The notes beneath the pieces were generated by a model. That model did no database searches, was not told the origin of the DNA, and saw only the letters and a list, made by a program, of their open reading frames with translations. Both the position numbers and the translations under genes were made by a program. Positions 33,390-41,688 of a stretch of 42,063 nucleotides of DNA are shown piece after piece. Source of the stretch: an uncultured Clostridia bacterium (GTDB lineage: Bacteria; Bacillota; Clostridia; Oscillospirales; Acutalibacteraceae); contig CAMEBF010000017.1 of NCBI GenBank assembly GCA_945912145.1, positions 1-42,063 of the forward strand, read 5' to 3'. How positions within the stretch are numbered: the stretch's first letter is position 1; each line of letters begins with the position of its first letter.

Positions 33390-34010
33390 TTATTCTTCGA
33401 CATCTAACATGGTCTGTGTGGTATAGCCCTTCTCGTTTTTCTTGGCGGCGTTCTTTCCCTGTGAGATCGCCAGCTGAAGAGCGCGCAGATCGGGTTCGGC
33501 CGTCTCCGGACAGATCAGCTTGTCATTTTCGCGTTCAATCTCGTAATTGTCCAGAATCAGCTGTGCAGCCGCAGCACGCGACTGCATCGTCGTATGACAA
33601 TGCGCGGTAAACATTTGCAGCAGCGCATACCACGAGCTGCCGTGCGAGCCGGACATCAGATACAAAAGCTGCTGTTTTTCGGCGACCGTCGTCTGCTGAA
33701 CCAGCGGGATCAGCAGTTTATCAATCTCCGCTTCGTTCATTTCTTTCATCTGATTCTCTTCAAACGCCCACGGATATAAAAACTCAAGATAGTAATGCAT
33801 CGGGTTCAGTCCCAGCAGCCGGAACCACTCGGAGCTCTGGAACAGACTCGGCGACGTAATTCCGCGTTCCCAGTTCTGTATGGTCTTTTTGGATACGCCG
33901 AGCCCGAGCGCCATATATTCCTGCGATTTGCCTGAATCCGCGCGGGACTGCCACCAGATTTTGGAAAAGCGCGTCGCTCTTTCTACTCTGGTTTCGGTGT
34001 CGTCATGCAT
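33390..34010 (-). CDS. XRE-family helix-turn-helix transcriptional regulator
   Basis: A 206-residue cytoplasmic regulator. Residues about 10-65 form an XRE helix-turn-helix: FSKIWWQSRADSGKSQEYMA, then LGVSKKTIQNWERGITSPS, where VSKKTIQNWERG is the recognition helix region. The rest (about 70-206) is a mostly helical domain of unknown ligand. The ATG at 34010 is chosen because AGAGG lies 8 bases upstream; a TTG two codons earlier is less likely. Upstream, two motifs related to the palindrome at 33010 suggest autoregulation and control of the Spo0A-like gene, but that is inference. Confidence 0.88.
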   Translation of the reverse strand: MHDDTETRVERATRFSKIWWQSRADSGKSQEYMALGLGVSKKTIQNWERGITSPSLFQSSEWFRLLGLNPMHYYLEFLYPWAFEENQMKEMNEAEIDKLLIPLVQQTTVAEKQQLLYLMSGSHGSSWYALLQMFTAHCHTTMQSRAAAAQLILDNYEIERENDKLICPETAEPDLRALQLAISQGKNAAKKNEKGYTTQTMLDVEE

Positions 34011-34044
34011 ATGCAAAACCTCTTTTCTGTAGGATTTGTTTACA

Positions 34045-34094
34045 GGAGAAATTTTTTTCGCATTTTCAGAGAAAAACAGGGGAAATTATTTCCC
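34045..34094. promoter_or_regulatory. Candidate operators upstream of the XRE regulator
   Basis: GGAGAAATTT (34045-34054) repeats the half of the palindrome at 33010. GGGAAAT-T-ATTTCCC (34080-34094) is a perfect 15-bp palindrome of similar composition. Both lie within 90 bases upstream of the regulator start. Confidence 0.45.
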
Positions 34095-34105
34095 GATTTT
34101 TGAAT

Positions 34106-34132
34106 AAAAATAAGAGCAGAGAATCAGCTCTT
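34106..34132 (-). terminator. Terminator-like hairpin, minus strand
   Basis: AAGAGC and GCTCTT pair around a 9-base loop, followed on the minus strand by ATTTTTATT. No minus-strand gene leads into it, so it may only insulate the regulator from upstream transcription. Confidence 0.35.
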
Positions 34133-34222
34133 GCTTATGAAGAAAATTATTTCGCTATAATTGTATCGAAAAGCGAAAAATATATTACACCGATTTTTTG
34201 AAAAAAATGTGACTGTGATACC

Positions 34223-34251
34223 CTGACAAACCATCTATTTTTAACTAAAAT
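34223..34251 (+). promoter_or_regulatory. Promoter of the DUF6514 transcript
   Basis: CTGACA, 17-base spacer, TAAAAT. The predicted start near 34258 leaves a leader of about 158 bases before the coding start. Confidence 0.65.
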
Positions 34252-34268
34252 AAAATCTGTTCCAAAGA

Positions 34269-34354
34269 TTGCAGAAATAGATACCGAAATCGTATCTCTT
34301 ATATCCGCAAGCCAAAAGAACGGCGACGATATAACGAGGTGTTGCCGTCTGCAG
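34269..34354 (+). ncRNA. Folded leader RNA, possible new cis-regulatory motif
   Basis: Within the leader an outer stem TTGCAGA (34269-34275)/TCTGCAG (34348-34354) encloses two hairpins: GATAC/GTATC (34280-34296) and CTC-TTATATC (34296-34305)/GATATAA-C-GAG (34328-34338). The second has a bulged C and an inner GCC/GGC. Together they make a three-way junction. It matches no riboswitch class I know. No terminator follows, so control, if any, would act on translation or stability. Confidence 0.45.
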
Positions 34355-34415
34355 AAAAACGACCGCCTGTTATTTGACTTGCCAATACTCAATCTTCATC
34401 AAAGGGGTCTTCATA

Positions 34416-34721
34416 TTGGAACTCAATACGTATCAAGTATCGCGTCACTATTCGGAAATCGACGGTTTGCAGAAAGCCCGGATGCTGACCTACTCCGCAA
34501 CAGCCAAAGGCAACGGTTCACTTCTGGCCGTTACCAGTACAACCTGCAATGCGGTTGAGACAGAAAGCTGCCTGCTGCCCGACACGCCTTATAAAAGGGC
34601 AAAGGACATCATCACGCTGCTGTTTGAAAACGGCTTTGAACCAAGCATCTGGATCGACGTACTCGGCGAACTCGACATCCGTTATATTATGCTGGAAAAG
34701 AATCAGCCGCAGGCAGGATAG
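34416..34721 (+). CDS. DUF6514 family protein
   Basis: A 101-residue cytoplasmic protein of unknown function. The pattern fits DUF6514: a beta-rich first half (YQVSRHYSEIDGLQKARMLTYSATA, then TSTTCNAVETESCLLPD), then the helix KRAKDIITLLFENGFEPS and WIDVLGELDIRYIML. The TTG at 34416 is taken as start because AAAGGGG lies 8 bases upstream; no ATG is available nearby, and the upstream frame shows no ribosome site. A TTG start would lower translation. The gene has its own promoter, a long folded leader and a downstream hairpin terminator. Confidence 0.75.
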   Translation: MELNTYQVSRHYSEIDGLQKARMLTYSATAKGNGSLLAVTSTTCNAVETESCLLPDTPYKRAKDIITLLFENGFEPSIWIDVLGELDIRYIMLEKNQPQAG

Positions 34722-34822
34722 ATGCCGTACTGTCAGTTCTCCCATCTATTCGATACGATATGGAATGATTATAGCACACATGGGAATAAATGTCAACACA
34801 TAAATGAATGACGAGGAACGAC

Positions 34823-34852
34823 AAAAAACGACGAATTTCTCGTCGTTTTTTT
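34823..34852 (+). terminator. Intrinsic terminator of the DUF6514 gene
   Basis: AAAAAACGACG pairs with CGTCGTTTTTT around AATTTCT, with the stem running into the T-run. It lies about 100 bases after the stop codon. It also reads as a terminator on the minus strand. Confidence 0.8.
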
Positions 34853-34875
34853 ATAATCAGAAATTCAAATCCAAT

Positions 34876-35013
34876 GTGCAAAGTTCAAAGTGCAAAGTTC
34901 AGATTCGGAAGCCCTGCGGGCTTGAATGATACGCCTGCGGCGCGCTTTCATAAAATGAATCAAAAGGCGGAGCCTTTTCCGACATTGAACTTTGAACACT
35001 GCACTTTGAACTT
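34876..35013. repeat. Palindromic MITE-like intergenic repeat, copy B
   Basis: Same plan as the element at 800-961. It starts GTGCAAAGTTCAAAGTGCAA, then has GGAAGCCCTGCGGGCTTG, CGCCTGCGGCGCGCTTTCAT, AAAAGGCGGAGCCTTTTCCG and ACATTG, and ends with TTTGAAC..GCACTTTGAACTT. It lacks about 20 bases of the AT-rich middle of copy A. It sits between two terminators of convergent genes. Confidence 0.8.
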
Positions 35014-35046
35014 TTTATTCTGAATCTCCGTCAATCGACAAAGGAC

Positions 35047-35076
35047 AAAAAAGAGCCGATTCCCACCGGCTCTTTT
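35047..35076 (-). terminator. Intrinsic terminator of the radical SAM gene
   Basis: AAAAGAGCCG and CGGCTCTTTTTT (minus strand) pair around an 8-base loop, ending in the T-run, 3 bases after the stop codon. Confidence 0.9.
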
Positions 35077-35079
35077 GAT

Positions 35080-36492
35080 TTATTGCATTTTGGCTTTGCC
35101 GCCGTCGCGGTAATACTGCGTATGGGTCTTGGGATGCGGATTGTTTTCCCAGATCTCATCGGCGACCGGCTTCCATGCGTAAGCGAACTCGTCGCACTTG
35201 CGGCAGAGGGTATCGACGTCCTCCTCGACGATCAGGTCGGTGGATTTTGCGCCGGACTTCTTGACGATCTCACGCAGCTTATCGGGATTTTCGAGCATCG
35301 GGCACGGCCGCAGATGGTTATCGTTAAAGGGCTGTCCCTTGCGGTATTCCGTAAAGAGCGGATTCTTTAAGCCCTCAAGCAACGTATGCGTGTGAATGTT
35401 GGAATCGGCGAAGTGAATGAAGACGCAAGGCTCCATATCGCCGCGGGAATTGATGTGGAAATAGTTGCGTCCGCCCGCGATGCAGCCGCCGACGAATTCG
35501 CCGTCATCCTGGAAATCGAAAATAAACATGGGCTTGCCGGTCTTGCCGTTGCGGACACGGCGGATCCAGTAATACATATATTTGCGCTGCGCAGGCGACG
35601 GGATCAGGTCCTTGTCCGCGTCGTGGCCGATGGGCATATAGTTGAAATAAAATCCGAACTTCACGCCTTTTTCAACCATCAGATCGAGGAACTCGTCGCT
35701 TGTGACGTAATCGACGTTGGTGCGGGTATAGCAGACGGAGATGCCGAAGATACACTTGTTCTGTTTCAGGAGATCCATCGCATCGAGCGTCTTCTGATAC
35801 GCGCCGTCGCCGCGCCGCCAGTCGTTGCTTTCCTGTGTCCCCTCAATGCTCAGCGCCAGCGACAGATTGCCCACGCGTTTCATGTCGTCACAGAACTGCT
35901 GATCGACAAGCGTCGCGTTGGTATAAGCGAGGAACGTGCAGTCCTGATTTTCTTCGCAGACTCTGATAATATCCTTTTTACGAATCAGCGGCTCGCCGCC
36001 GGTGTACATATAGACGTGCGTGCCGAGTTCCTTGCCCTGGCTGACGATGCTCTGCATATCCTCAAGAGACAAATTGAGCTGATGACCGTATTCGGCAGCC
36101 CAGCAGCCCTTGCAGTGCAGGTTGCAGGCACTTGTCGGGTCAAGCAGAATGATCCACGGAATGTTGCAGTCGTATTTTTCGCGGTTGGAGCGCACGGCCT
36201 TGGTGCCTTTCAGACCGGCCTCGTAACCGAGCGACATCGCCATGGTCTTGATGATATGGGGATCCACGTCACGGAAAACATTTTTGACAAGCTTCGTGTA
36301 GGTGTTGTTGGGGTCGGCGGCACCTTTTTTGATGCCCTCCAGATTTTTACTGGGGAACAGGCCGTTAAAGAGTCCCAGAATCCGTCCGGCTGCTTTGGGC
36401 AGATTTTTATCGGGATCTTTTTGAACGTATTTGATTGCACGATCAAGGACAACGCTTAACGCGGCCTTGGAAACAGTATCCTTTACTGACAT
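35080..36492 (-). CDS. Radical SAM protein with SPASM-like C-terminal region
   Basis: A 470-residue cytoplasmic iron-sulfur enzyme. The radical SAM motif is SACNLHCKGCWAAEYG near residue 120 (CxxxCxxC). The SAM-binding MYTGGEPLIRKKDI follows, and then SLSIEG-type barrel strands (LALSIEGTQESND). Further Cys residues at GGCIAGG, EPCVF, RPCPM and LCRKCDEF suggest a SPASM/twitch domain holding extra clusters. The first 110 residues form a helical domain of unknown role. The ATG at 36492 has GGGAGAGG upstream and is preferred over a start 14 codons earlier. It is common in Clostridia but its substrate is unknown; no precursor peptide gene is evident next to it. It is divergent from the TVP38 gene across tandem palindromes. 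Confidence 0.88.
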   Translation of the reverse strand: MSVKDTVSKAALSVVLDRAIKYVQKDPDKNLPKAAGRILGLFNGLFPSKNLEGIKKGAADPNNTYTKLVKNVFRDVDPHIIKTMAMSLGYEAGLKGTKAVRSNREKYDCNIPWIILLDPTSACNLHCKGCWAAEYGHQLNLSLEDMQSIVSQGKELGTHVYMYTGGEPLIRKKDIIRVCEENQDCTFLAYTNATLVDQQFCDDMKRVGNLSLALSIEGTQESNDWRRGDGAYQKTLDAMDLLKQNKCIFGISVCYTRTNVDYVTSDEFLDLMVEKGVKFGFYFNYMPIGHDADKDLIPSPAQRKYMYYWIRRVRNGKTGKPMFIFDFQDDGEFVGGCIAGGRNYFHINSRGDMEPCVFIHFADSNIHTHTLLEGLKNPLFTEYRKGQPFNDNHLRPCPMLENPDKLREIVKKSGAKSTDLIVEEDVDTLCRKCDEFAYAWKPVADEIWENNPHPKTHTQYYRDGGKAKMQ

Positions 36493-36564
36493 CGTTTTTC
36501 CTCTCCCTTTGCATATTCCCTGATAGTATATCACAAAAAACCGATGATGTAAATATAAATATCA

Positions 36565-36600
36565 TGACAATTTTGTCACGGATTCCTTACAAAGTTGTCA
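36565..36600. promoter_or_regulatory. Tandem palindromic operator-like sites
   Basis: TGACAA-TT-TTGTCA (36565-36578) and TTACAA-AG-TTGTCA (36587-36600) are two near-identical 14-bp palindromes centred 22 bp apart, that is two helical turns. A GTGACA/TATATT pair on the minus strand overlaps the first site, so binding there could control the radical SAM gene. The plus-strand promoter at 36681 lies about 80 bp away. Confidence 0.55.
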
Positions 36601-36680
36601 TTGTTTTTGTGAAAATCGCAGTATAAAGCGGATTCTTTCATTTTTCCACATAGCACGCCGGCAAACGCGGAAAATTATCC

Positions 36681-36709
36681 TTGTATTTAAGAATAGTATA
36701 TGCTATGAT
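36681..36709 (+). promoter_or_regulatory. Promoter of the TVP38/Na-Pi gene pair
   Basis: TTGTAT, 17-base spacer, TATGAT, 64 bases upstream of the ATG at 36774. Confidence 0.65.
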
Positions 36710-36773
36710 TGTTAAGCCAACATAAATCTGATATGAAACTTTCGTTTCGCCGTAACGGCGGAAAGGAGAACCT

Positions 36774-37466
36774 ATGACCGAAAAGCAAAAAGAAACGGCG
36801 GGCATTCTGCTGCGCGTGACGGTGGCCGCCGTGCTGTTCATCATCGCCGTCGTCAAGTACGATACGCTTTCTCAGCTCGATATTGAACAGCTCCTTTCGG
36901 GCATCGACAATACCGCGTTGCTGATCGCTTCCATTCTGGGCGTTTACATTGCAAAAGGGCTGATCTTCGTGCTGCCGGCGTCCGTCGTGTACATGGCGGT
37001 CGGCGTGCTGCTCGATACCGTTCCGGCGGTTCTCGTCAACCTCATCGGCATTGCGCTTGAAGTGACAGTAACCTACTTCCTCGGCCGTTTTCTGGGCGGA
37101 GACACCGTGCGGCGTCTGCTCGAAAAGAAGAAAGGCGGACAAAAAATTCTCGCCATGAATATTCAGGATAAAAAATCCGTCATTTTCATCGCAAGACTGC
37201 TGCCGGTTTTCCCGATTGACTTTCTGAGTCTGTTTTTCGGTGCGTCAAAAAGCAGTTTCCCGATGTATTTTCTGCTTTCAGTCGGCGGCATTGCACCGCG
37301 CGTCATCCTGTTTACGATCATCGGCGACAATCTTTTCAAATGGATCCCGATGGATAAGCTGATCTTCCTCGTCATCTGTTGCATCCCGATCGGCATCGTT
37401 GTCTATCTGCTGAAAAAATTCGTATACGACAAAAAGAAGAAAATGAAAGACGAAATCGCCGACTGA
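36774..37466 (+). CDS. TVP38/TMEM64 (VTT-domain, DedA-superfamily) membrane protein
   Basis: A 230-residue polytopic membrane protein of the SNARE-associated/VTT superfamily, related to DedA. Some members are lipid flippases or scramblases and others affect membrane potential. Hydrophobic segments are visible at about residues 9-25, 45-75, 80-105, 135-160 and 175-215, including VYMAVGVLLDTVPAVLVNLI and ARLLPVFPIDFLSLFFGASK. The glycine-rich VTYFLGRFLGGD and the LLPVFP re-entrant motif are family hallmarks. AGGAG precedes the ATG by 5 bases. The Na/Pi symporter gene follows 23 bases later, so they probably share a transcript. Confidence 0.9.
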   Translation: MTEKQKETAGILLRVTVAAVLFIIAVVKYDTLSQLDIEQLLSGIDNTALLIASILGVYIAKGLIFVLPASVVYMAVGVLLDTVPAVLVNLIGIALEVTVTYFLGRFLGGDTVRRLLEKKKGGQKILAMNIQDKKSVIFIARLLPVFPIDFLSLFFGASKSSFPMYFLLSVGGIAPRVILFTIIGDNLFKWIPMDKLIFLVICCIPIGIVVYLLKKFVYDKKKKMKDEIAD

Positions 37467-37489
37467 CGGCGGATAAGGGAGAGAAAGAA

Positions 37490-39241
37490 ATGGATGTTTA
37501 TTCGATCATCTCCATGCTTGGAGGGCTCGCGCTTTTCCTGTACGGAATGCACGCGCTGTCGGCAGGGCTTGAAAAAATGGCAGGCGGCAGAATGGAATCC
37601 GTCCTGCGGAAAATGACCTCGAACCGTCTGAAAGGACTGCTGCTCGGCGCAGGCGTCACGGCGGTCATTCAGTCCTCATCGGCTATGACGGTCATGCTCG
37701 TCGGCCTTGTCAATTCAGGCATCATGCAGCTTTCGCAGGCCATCAGCGTCACAATGGGCTCGAACATCGGCACGACCATCACGGCATGGGTGCTGAGTCT
37801 GACGGGCATCAGCAGCGACAATTTCTGGATCAATATGGCGAAGCCCGCGAATTTCTCGCCGGTTGTCGCGTTTATCGGCATCCTGCTGATTATGGCGGGA
37901 CGCAAACCCAAGCACAAGGACATCGGCTCGATCTGCGTCGGCTTCGCGGTTTTAATGTACGGCATGACGATGATGTCTTCGTCGGTGGAAGCGCTGGCAG
38001 AAGTGCCGCAGTTCACAGGTATGCTGACCTTCTTCAAGAACCCGATCATGGGCGTGCTCGTCGGCATTGTTTTTACGGCGATCATTCAGTCGTCCTCCGC
38101 ATCCGTCGGCGTTCTGCAGGCGATCTCCATGACGGGATCGCTCACATTCGGCGCCGCCATACCAATTATAATGGGACAAAATATCGGCACTTGCGTTTCC
38201 GCGCTGCTCGCGTCGTTCGGCACCTCAAAAAACGCCAAGCGCGTTGCGACGGTTCATGTGCTGTTCAACACCATCGGTACGGTGATCTGCCTGTCCGCAT
38301 GGCTGATTGCAGACGCCATCGTCGGTTTTGCGTTTGTGGATGAAGCGGTCTCGCCGTTTGAGATCGCTGTTCTGCATTCGATTTTCAATGTCGTCACGAC
38401 CGTCCTGCTCTTCCCGTTCGCGGGACTGCTCGAAAAGCTCGTCAAGCTCATCATCCGCGATGAGAAAGAGACCGCAGAGGCACCCGTCGTCCTGCTCGAC
38501 GACCGTTTGATGACGGTTCCGTCCTTCGCTGTTGCCAAAGCTGCCGATGTGACAGGGGACATGGCGTCTCTCGCCAAAAAGACGGTCAAAGCTGCCGTCG
38601 CGCTGCTTGAGCATTACGATGAAAAAGCCGCCGAAGCCGTTTCCGCGCAGGAAGGCAGCATCGACCGCTATGAGGACGAGCTGGGCACCTATCTCGTCAA
38701 GCTCTCCAAAAAAGAACTCGGCGAAGCGGAATCCAAAAAAATCGCCAAAATGCTGCATACGATCAGCGATTTTGAGCGCATCGGCGACCACGCCAGCAAC
38801 ATTCTGGAAACGGCGAAAGAAATGCACGACAAAAAAATCACCTTTTCCAAGGACGCCAAAGAGGAGCTCGACAACCTGACCGACGCGATTTTCGAGATTC
38901 TGTCCGTCACGGTACGGTCATTCAAAAACGACGATACGCAGTTGGCTGAGACCGTCGAACCGCTTGAAGAGGTGATCGACGTGCTGGTTGCCGAAGTCAA
39001 GGCACGCCACATAGAACGGCTCACGCAGGGCGAATGTACCATTGAGCTCGGCTTCATTCTGACCGATCTGCTGACAAACTATGAGCGAATCGCCGACCAT
39101 TGCTCGAATATCGCCGTCGCCGTAATCGAAGCGCAGCAGGACAAATTCGACGCGCACGAATATCTGCATCAGGTCAAAAAGGAAAACACGGGACGTTACG
39201 CCGAATATTACGAACGCTACCGACAGAAGTATGCGCTGTGA
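37490..39241 (+). CDS. Na+/phosphate cotransporter family protein with PhoU domain
   Basis: A 583-residue membrane transporter. Two inverted repeats of the Na_Pi_cotrans fold each carry the QSSS signature (VTAVIQSSSAMTVMLVG near residue 60 and FTAIIQSSSASVGVLQA near 198). Together they form the sodium/phosphate path. A cytoplasmic C-terminal PhoU-like four-helix region (about 350-560, with MLHTISDFERIGDHASNI and YERIADHCSNIAVAV) probably regulates uptake. This is the usual domain order of bacterial NptA/YjbB-like proteins. GGGAGA lies 8 bases before the ATG at 37490; the frame is open upstream into the previous gene but without support. A strong hairpin begins 1 base after the stop. Confidence 0.93.
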   Translation: MDVYSIISMLGGLALFLYGMHALSAGLEKMAGGRMESVLRKMTSNRLKGLLLGAGVTAVIQSSSAMTVMLVGLVNSGIMQLSQAISVTMGSNIGTTITAWVLSLTGISSDNFWINMAKPANFSPVVAFIGILLIMAGRKPKHKDIGSICVGFAVLMYGMTMMSSSVEALAEVPQFTGMLTFFKNPIMGVLVGIVFTAIIQSSSASVGVLQAISMTGSLTFGAAIPIIMGQNIGTCVSALLASFGTSKNAKRVATVHVLFNTIGTVICLSAWLIADAIVGFAFVDEAVSPFEIAVLHSIFNVVTTVLLFPFAGLLEKLVKLIIRDEKETAEAPVVLLDDRLMTVPSFAVAKAADVTGDMASLAKKTVKAAVALLEHYDEKAAEAVSAQEGSIDRYEDELGTYLVKLSKKELGEAESKKIAKMLHTISDFERIGDHASNILETAKEMHDKKITFSKDAKEELDNLTDAIFEILSVTVRSFKNDDTQLAETVEPLEEVIDVLVAEVKARHIERLTQGECTIELGFILTDLLTNYERIADHCSNIAVAVIEAQQDKFDAHEYLHQVKKENTGRYAEYYERYRQKYAL

Positions 39242-39242
39242 A

Positions 39243-39330
39243 GCGGCGCGGTGCGGTGCGCCGCAGTGAAAAGTGAAAAGTGAAAAGTGAAGAGAATCGG
39301 AAGCGCTTCGCGCTTGATTTTATAAATTCT
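39243..39330. repeat. Intergenic palindromes and 7-bp tandem repeat
   Basis: GCGGCGC (39243-39249) pairs with GCGCCGC (39258-39264) in a hairpin 1 base after the Na/Pi stop. The segment CGCGGTGCGGTGCGCCGC is shared with 18909-18925. Four GTGAAAA-type 7-bp tandem units follow (39267-39290), then GGAAGCGCTTCGCGCTTG, another palindrome like those in the other intergenic repeats. No T-run follows, so transcription may continue into the GH3 gene. Confidence 0.7.
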
Positions 39331-39367
39331 TACGGCGGGTCTGTAGGACGCCATGGGAGGCAACGCC

Positions 39368-41476
39368 ATGATCCCCAACGAAACGATTGAACAATACCGT
39401 TCACAGGCGAGAGAACTGATTGCGCAGATGACGCTTGACGAAAAAATCAGCCAGACGGTCAGCGCATCGCCTGCCATCGAGCGGCTCGGCATTCCGGCGT
39501 ATAACTGGTGGAACGAAGCACTCCACGGCGTGGCGCGCGCCGGTACGGCAACGGTCTTTCCGCAGGCCATCGGACTGGCGGCGACCTTCGATACCGACCT
39601 GATGCGGCAAATCGGCGACGTCATCGCCACGGAAGGACGCGCCAAATACAATTTAAGTCAGTCACTCGGCGACTGCGACACCTACAAAGGACTGACGTTC
39701 TGGTCGCCGAATATCAATATTTTCCGCGATCCCCGATGGGGCAGAGGACATGAAACCTACGGCGAAGACCCCTATCTGACAGGTGAAATGGGCTGCGCGT
39801 ATATCCGGGGCGTGCAGACCGACAACGGCAAACACCGCAAAGCCGCCGCCTGCGTCAAGCACTTCGTCGCGCACAGCGGCCCCGAAAGCTGCCGTCAGGG
39901 CTATAACGCCGAGGTTTCCGATAAGGATTTTTACGAGACGTATCTCCCGGCGTTCGCGAAATGTATCAGGGAGGGTCAGGTCGAAGCGGTCATGGGCGCG
40001 TACAACGCCGTCAACGGAGAAATCTGCTGCGGCAGCCGGAAACTCTTGACGGAGCTTTTACGCGACAAGCTCGGTTTCCGCGGTCATGTCGTATCCGACT
40101 GCGGCGCGGTGGCAGCCATTGAGGCGTATCACAAAGCGGTCCCGACCAAAGCCGAAGCGGCGGCGTTGTCGCTGAAAAGCGGCTGCGATCTGAACAGCGC
40201 GGGGGAAGCCGACGCACTGCGCGAGGCCGTCAAACAGCAGCTCATCACGGAAACTGAAATTGATGTCGCGCTCGAGCGTCTTTTCACCACCCGTTTTTGT
40301 CTCGGCATTCTGGGCGAAAAGAGCGAATATGACGCGATCCCCTATACCGAAAACGATTCTTCGGCGCACCGTCAGCTCAATCTGACAGCGGCGGAAAAGA
40401 GCCTGACGCTCTTAAAAAACAACGGCATCCTGCCGCTTAACAAAGACAAAATCAAAACAATCGCCGTAATCGGTCCGAACGCCGACAGCGTGACGGCACT
40501 GCTCGGCAATTATCACGGTACGCCGTCGGAATTCTACACGATTCCGGACGGTCTGCGAACCTATCTGCAAGGCTCGAACATCCGGATTCTCTACGCTTCG
40601 GGCTGTCATTTATATGGAGACAGAACGGAGCCATGCGCCGGCGCGGACGATCGCATGGCGGAAGCCGTCGGCATTGCGTCCCTTGCGGATGTCGTACTCC
40701 TGTGTACAGGACTGGATGCGACCATTGAGGGCGAACAGGGCGACGCCTTCAACGGCGACGACAGCGGCGACAAGCCCGATCTTTCCCTACCGGGACGGCA
40801 GAACATCCTGATGCAAAAAGTTCTGACCGTCGGAAAGCCCACCGTTATCCTGAATGTCAGCGGAAGCGCGGTCGATCTGCGTATGGCGCAGGAGCAAGCC
40901 GACGCCGTTGTACAGTGCTGGTACCCCGGTGCGATGGGCGGCATAGCGATTGCGCGAATGCTGTTCGGCGAGTTCTCCCCGTCCGGCCGTCTGCCCGTGA
41001 CGTTTTACCGTTCCGCCGCTGACCTGCCCGACTTCTGCGATTATTCGATGCAGGGCAGAACATACCGCTTTTTTGATGGCGAGGTGCTCTATCCGTTCGG
41101 CTTCGGTCTGAGCTATACGAATTTTTCCTATGGTGAGATTCAGCCCGAACAATCAACCATTCAGGCAGGCGAACCGTTCGTCTGCCGCGTGACGCTCACC
41201 AATACGGGACATTGCGACGGCGAAGAAGTCGCGCAGCTCTATCTGAAAGAAAATACAGACCGTGACGGTGCGCCGCGGTGGCAGCTCAAGGGCTTTCGGC
41301 GCGTTTTCCTGAAAGCCGGAGAAAGCTGCGAGCTGATGTTCACCGTGCCGCCGGAAGAGCTGAAAACTGTCGGAAACGACGGCGCGAGCCGCATTCTGAA
41401 AGGAACCTACACCGTTTTCATCGGCGGCTCACAGCCGGACGAAACGACACAGCGGACAGAATTTGAAATCATATAA
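39368..41476 (+). CDS. Glycoside hydrolase family 3 (beta-glucosidase/beta-xylosidase type)
   Basis: A 702-residue retaining exo-glycosidase. The N-terminal barrel starts with MTLDEKISQ and holds the substrate-site strands NWWNEALHGVARAG, FWSPNINIFRDPRWGRGHET and AAACVKHFVAHSG. The nucleophile Asp is in VVSDCGAV (residue about 244). The C-terminal sandwich begins near KSLTLLKNNGILPLN, and a fibronectin III-like domain ends the protein (EEVAQLYLKE, LKGFRRVFLKAGE). HGVARAG and SDCGA favour xylosidase/arabinofuranosidase-type members, but specificity is not certain. There is no signal peptide, so it acts on imported oligosaccharides. The ATG at 39368 is preferred to one at 39353 because GGGAGG lies 7 bases before it. 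No sugar transporter gene is adjacent. Confidence 0.92.
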   Translation: MIPNETIEQYRSQARELIAQMTLDEKISQTVSASPAIERLGIPAYNWWNEALHGVARAGTATVFPQAIGLAATFDTDLMRQIGDVIATEGRAKYNLSQSLGDCDTYKGLTFWSPNINIFRDPRWGRGHETYGEDPYLTGEMGCAYIRGVQTDNGKHRKAAACVKHFVAHSGPESCRQGYNAEVSDKDFYETYLPAFAKCIREGQVEAVMGAYNAVNGEICCGSRKLLTELLRDKLGFRGHVVSDCGAVAAIEAYHKAVPTKAEAAALSLKSGCDLNSAGEADALREAVKQQLITETEIDVALERLFTTRFCLGILGEKSEYDAIPYTENDSSAHRQLNLTAAEKSLTLLKNNGILPLNKDKIKTIAVIGPNADSVTALLGNYHGTPSEFYTIPDGLRTYLQGSNIRILYASGCHLYGDRTEPCAGADDRMAEAVGIASLADVVLLCTGLDATIEGEQGDAFNGDDSGDKPDLSLPGRQNILMQKVLTVGKPTVILNVSGSAVDLRMAQEQADAVVQCWYPGAMGGIAIARMLFGEFSPSGRLPVTFYRSAADLPDFCDYSMQGRTYRFFDGEVLYPFGFGLSYTNFSYGEIQPEQSTIQAGEPFVCRVTLTNTGHCDGEEVAQLYLKENTDRDGAPRWQLKGFRRVFLKAGESCELMFTVPPEELKTVGNDGASRILKGTYTVFIGGSQPDETTQRTEFEII

Positions 41477-41526
41477 CATGGGGCTATCTCAAATTACATT
41501 TTTTGCGATTACCCTATAATAAAAAT

Positions 41527-41560
41527 CAGTCTCAAACACCATGAATGAGACTGTTTTTTT
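41527..41560 (+). terminator. Intrinsic terminator of the GH3 gene
   Basis: CAGTCTCA pairs with TGAGACTG around an 11-base loop, followed by seven T residues, 50 bases after the stop. The rest of the gap to 41772 shows only the next promoter. Confidence 0.88.
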
Positions 41561-41688
41561 GTAGCTCTTACACAGCCTGTTCACAATTTTTTCGTGCTAT
41601 GCGACAGCCCCTTTCTTTCCCAAAAGGAAAAACAGATCTTTCATTTTGTCATATATCCATTTTTCTTTTGTCGTTTGCTGTTTTATTC

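Noticed and set aside
34147-34392. 81-codon minus-strand frame upstream of the DUF6514 gene
   Set aside because: There is no ribosome site and the composition is not protein-like. It lies over the promoter and structured leader of the plus-strand gene.
34223-34556. Open + strand frame without an ATG running through the DUF6514 leader into its gene
   Set aside because: It has no start codon or ribosome site and overlaps the DUF6514 frame. It was considered as a gene remnant but no family similarity was recognised.
41477-41526. Small RNA starting from a TATAAT at about 41514
   Set aside because: There is no -35 at proper spacing, and the following hairpin is adequately explained as the GH3 terminator.
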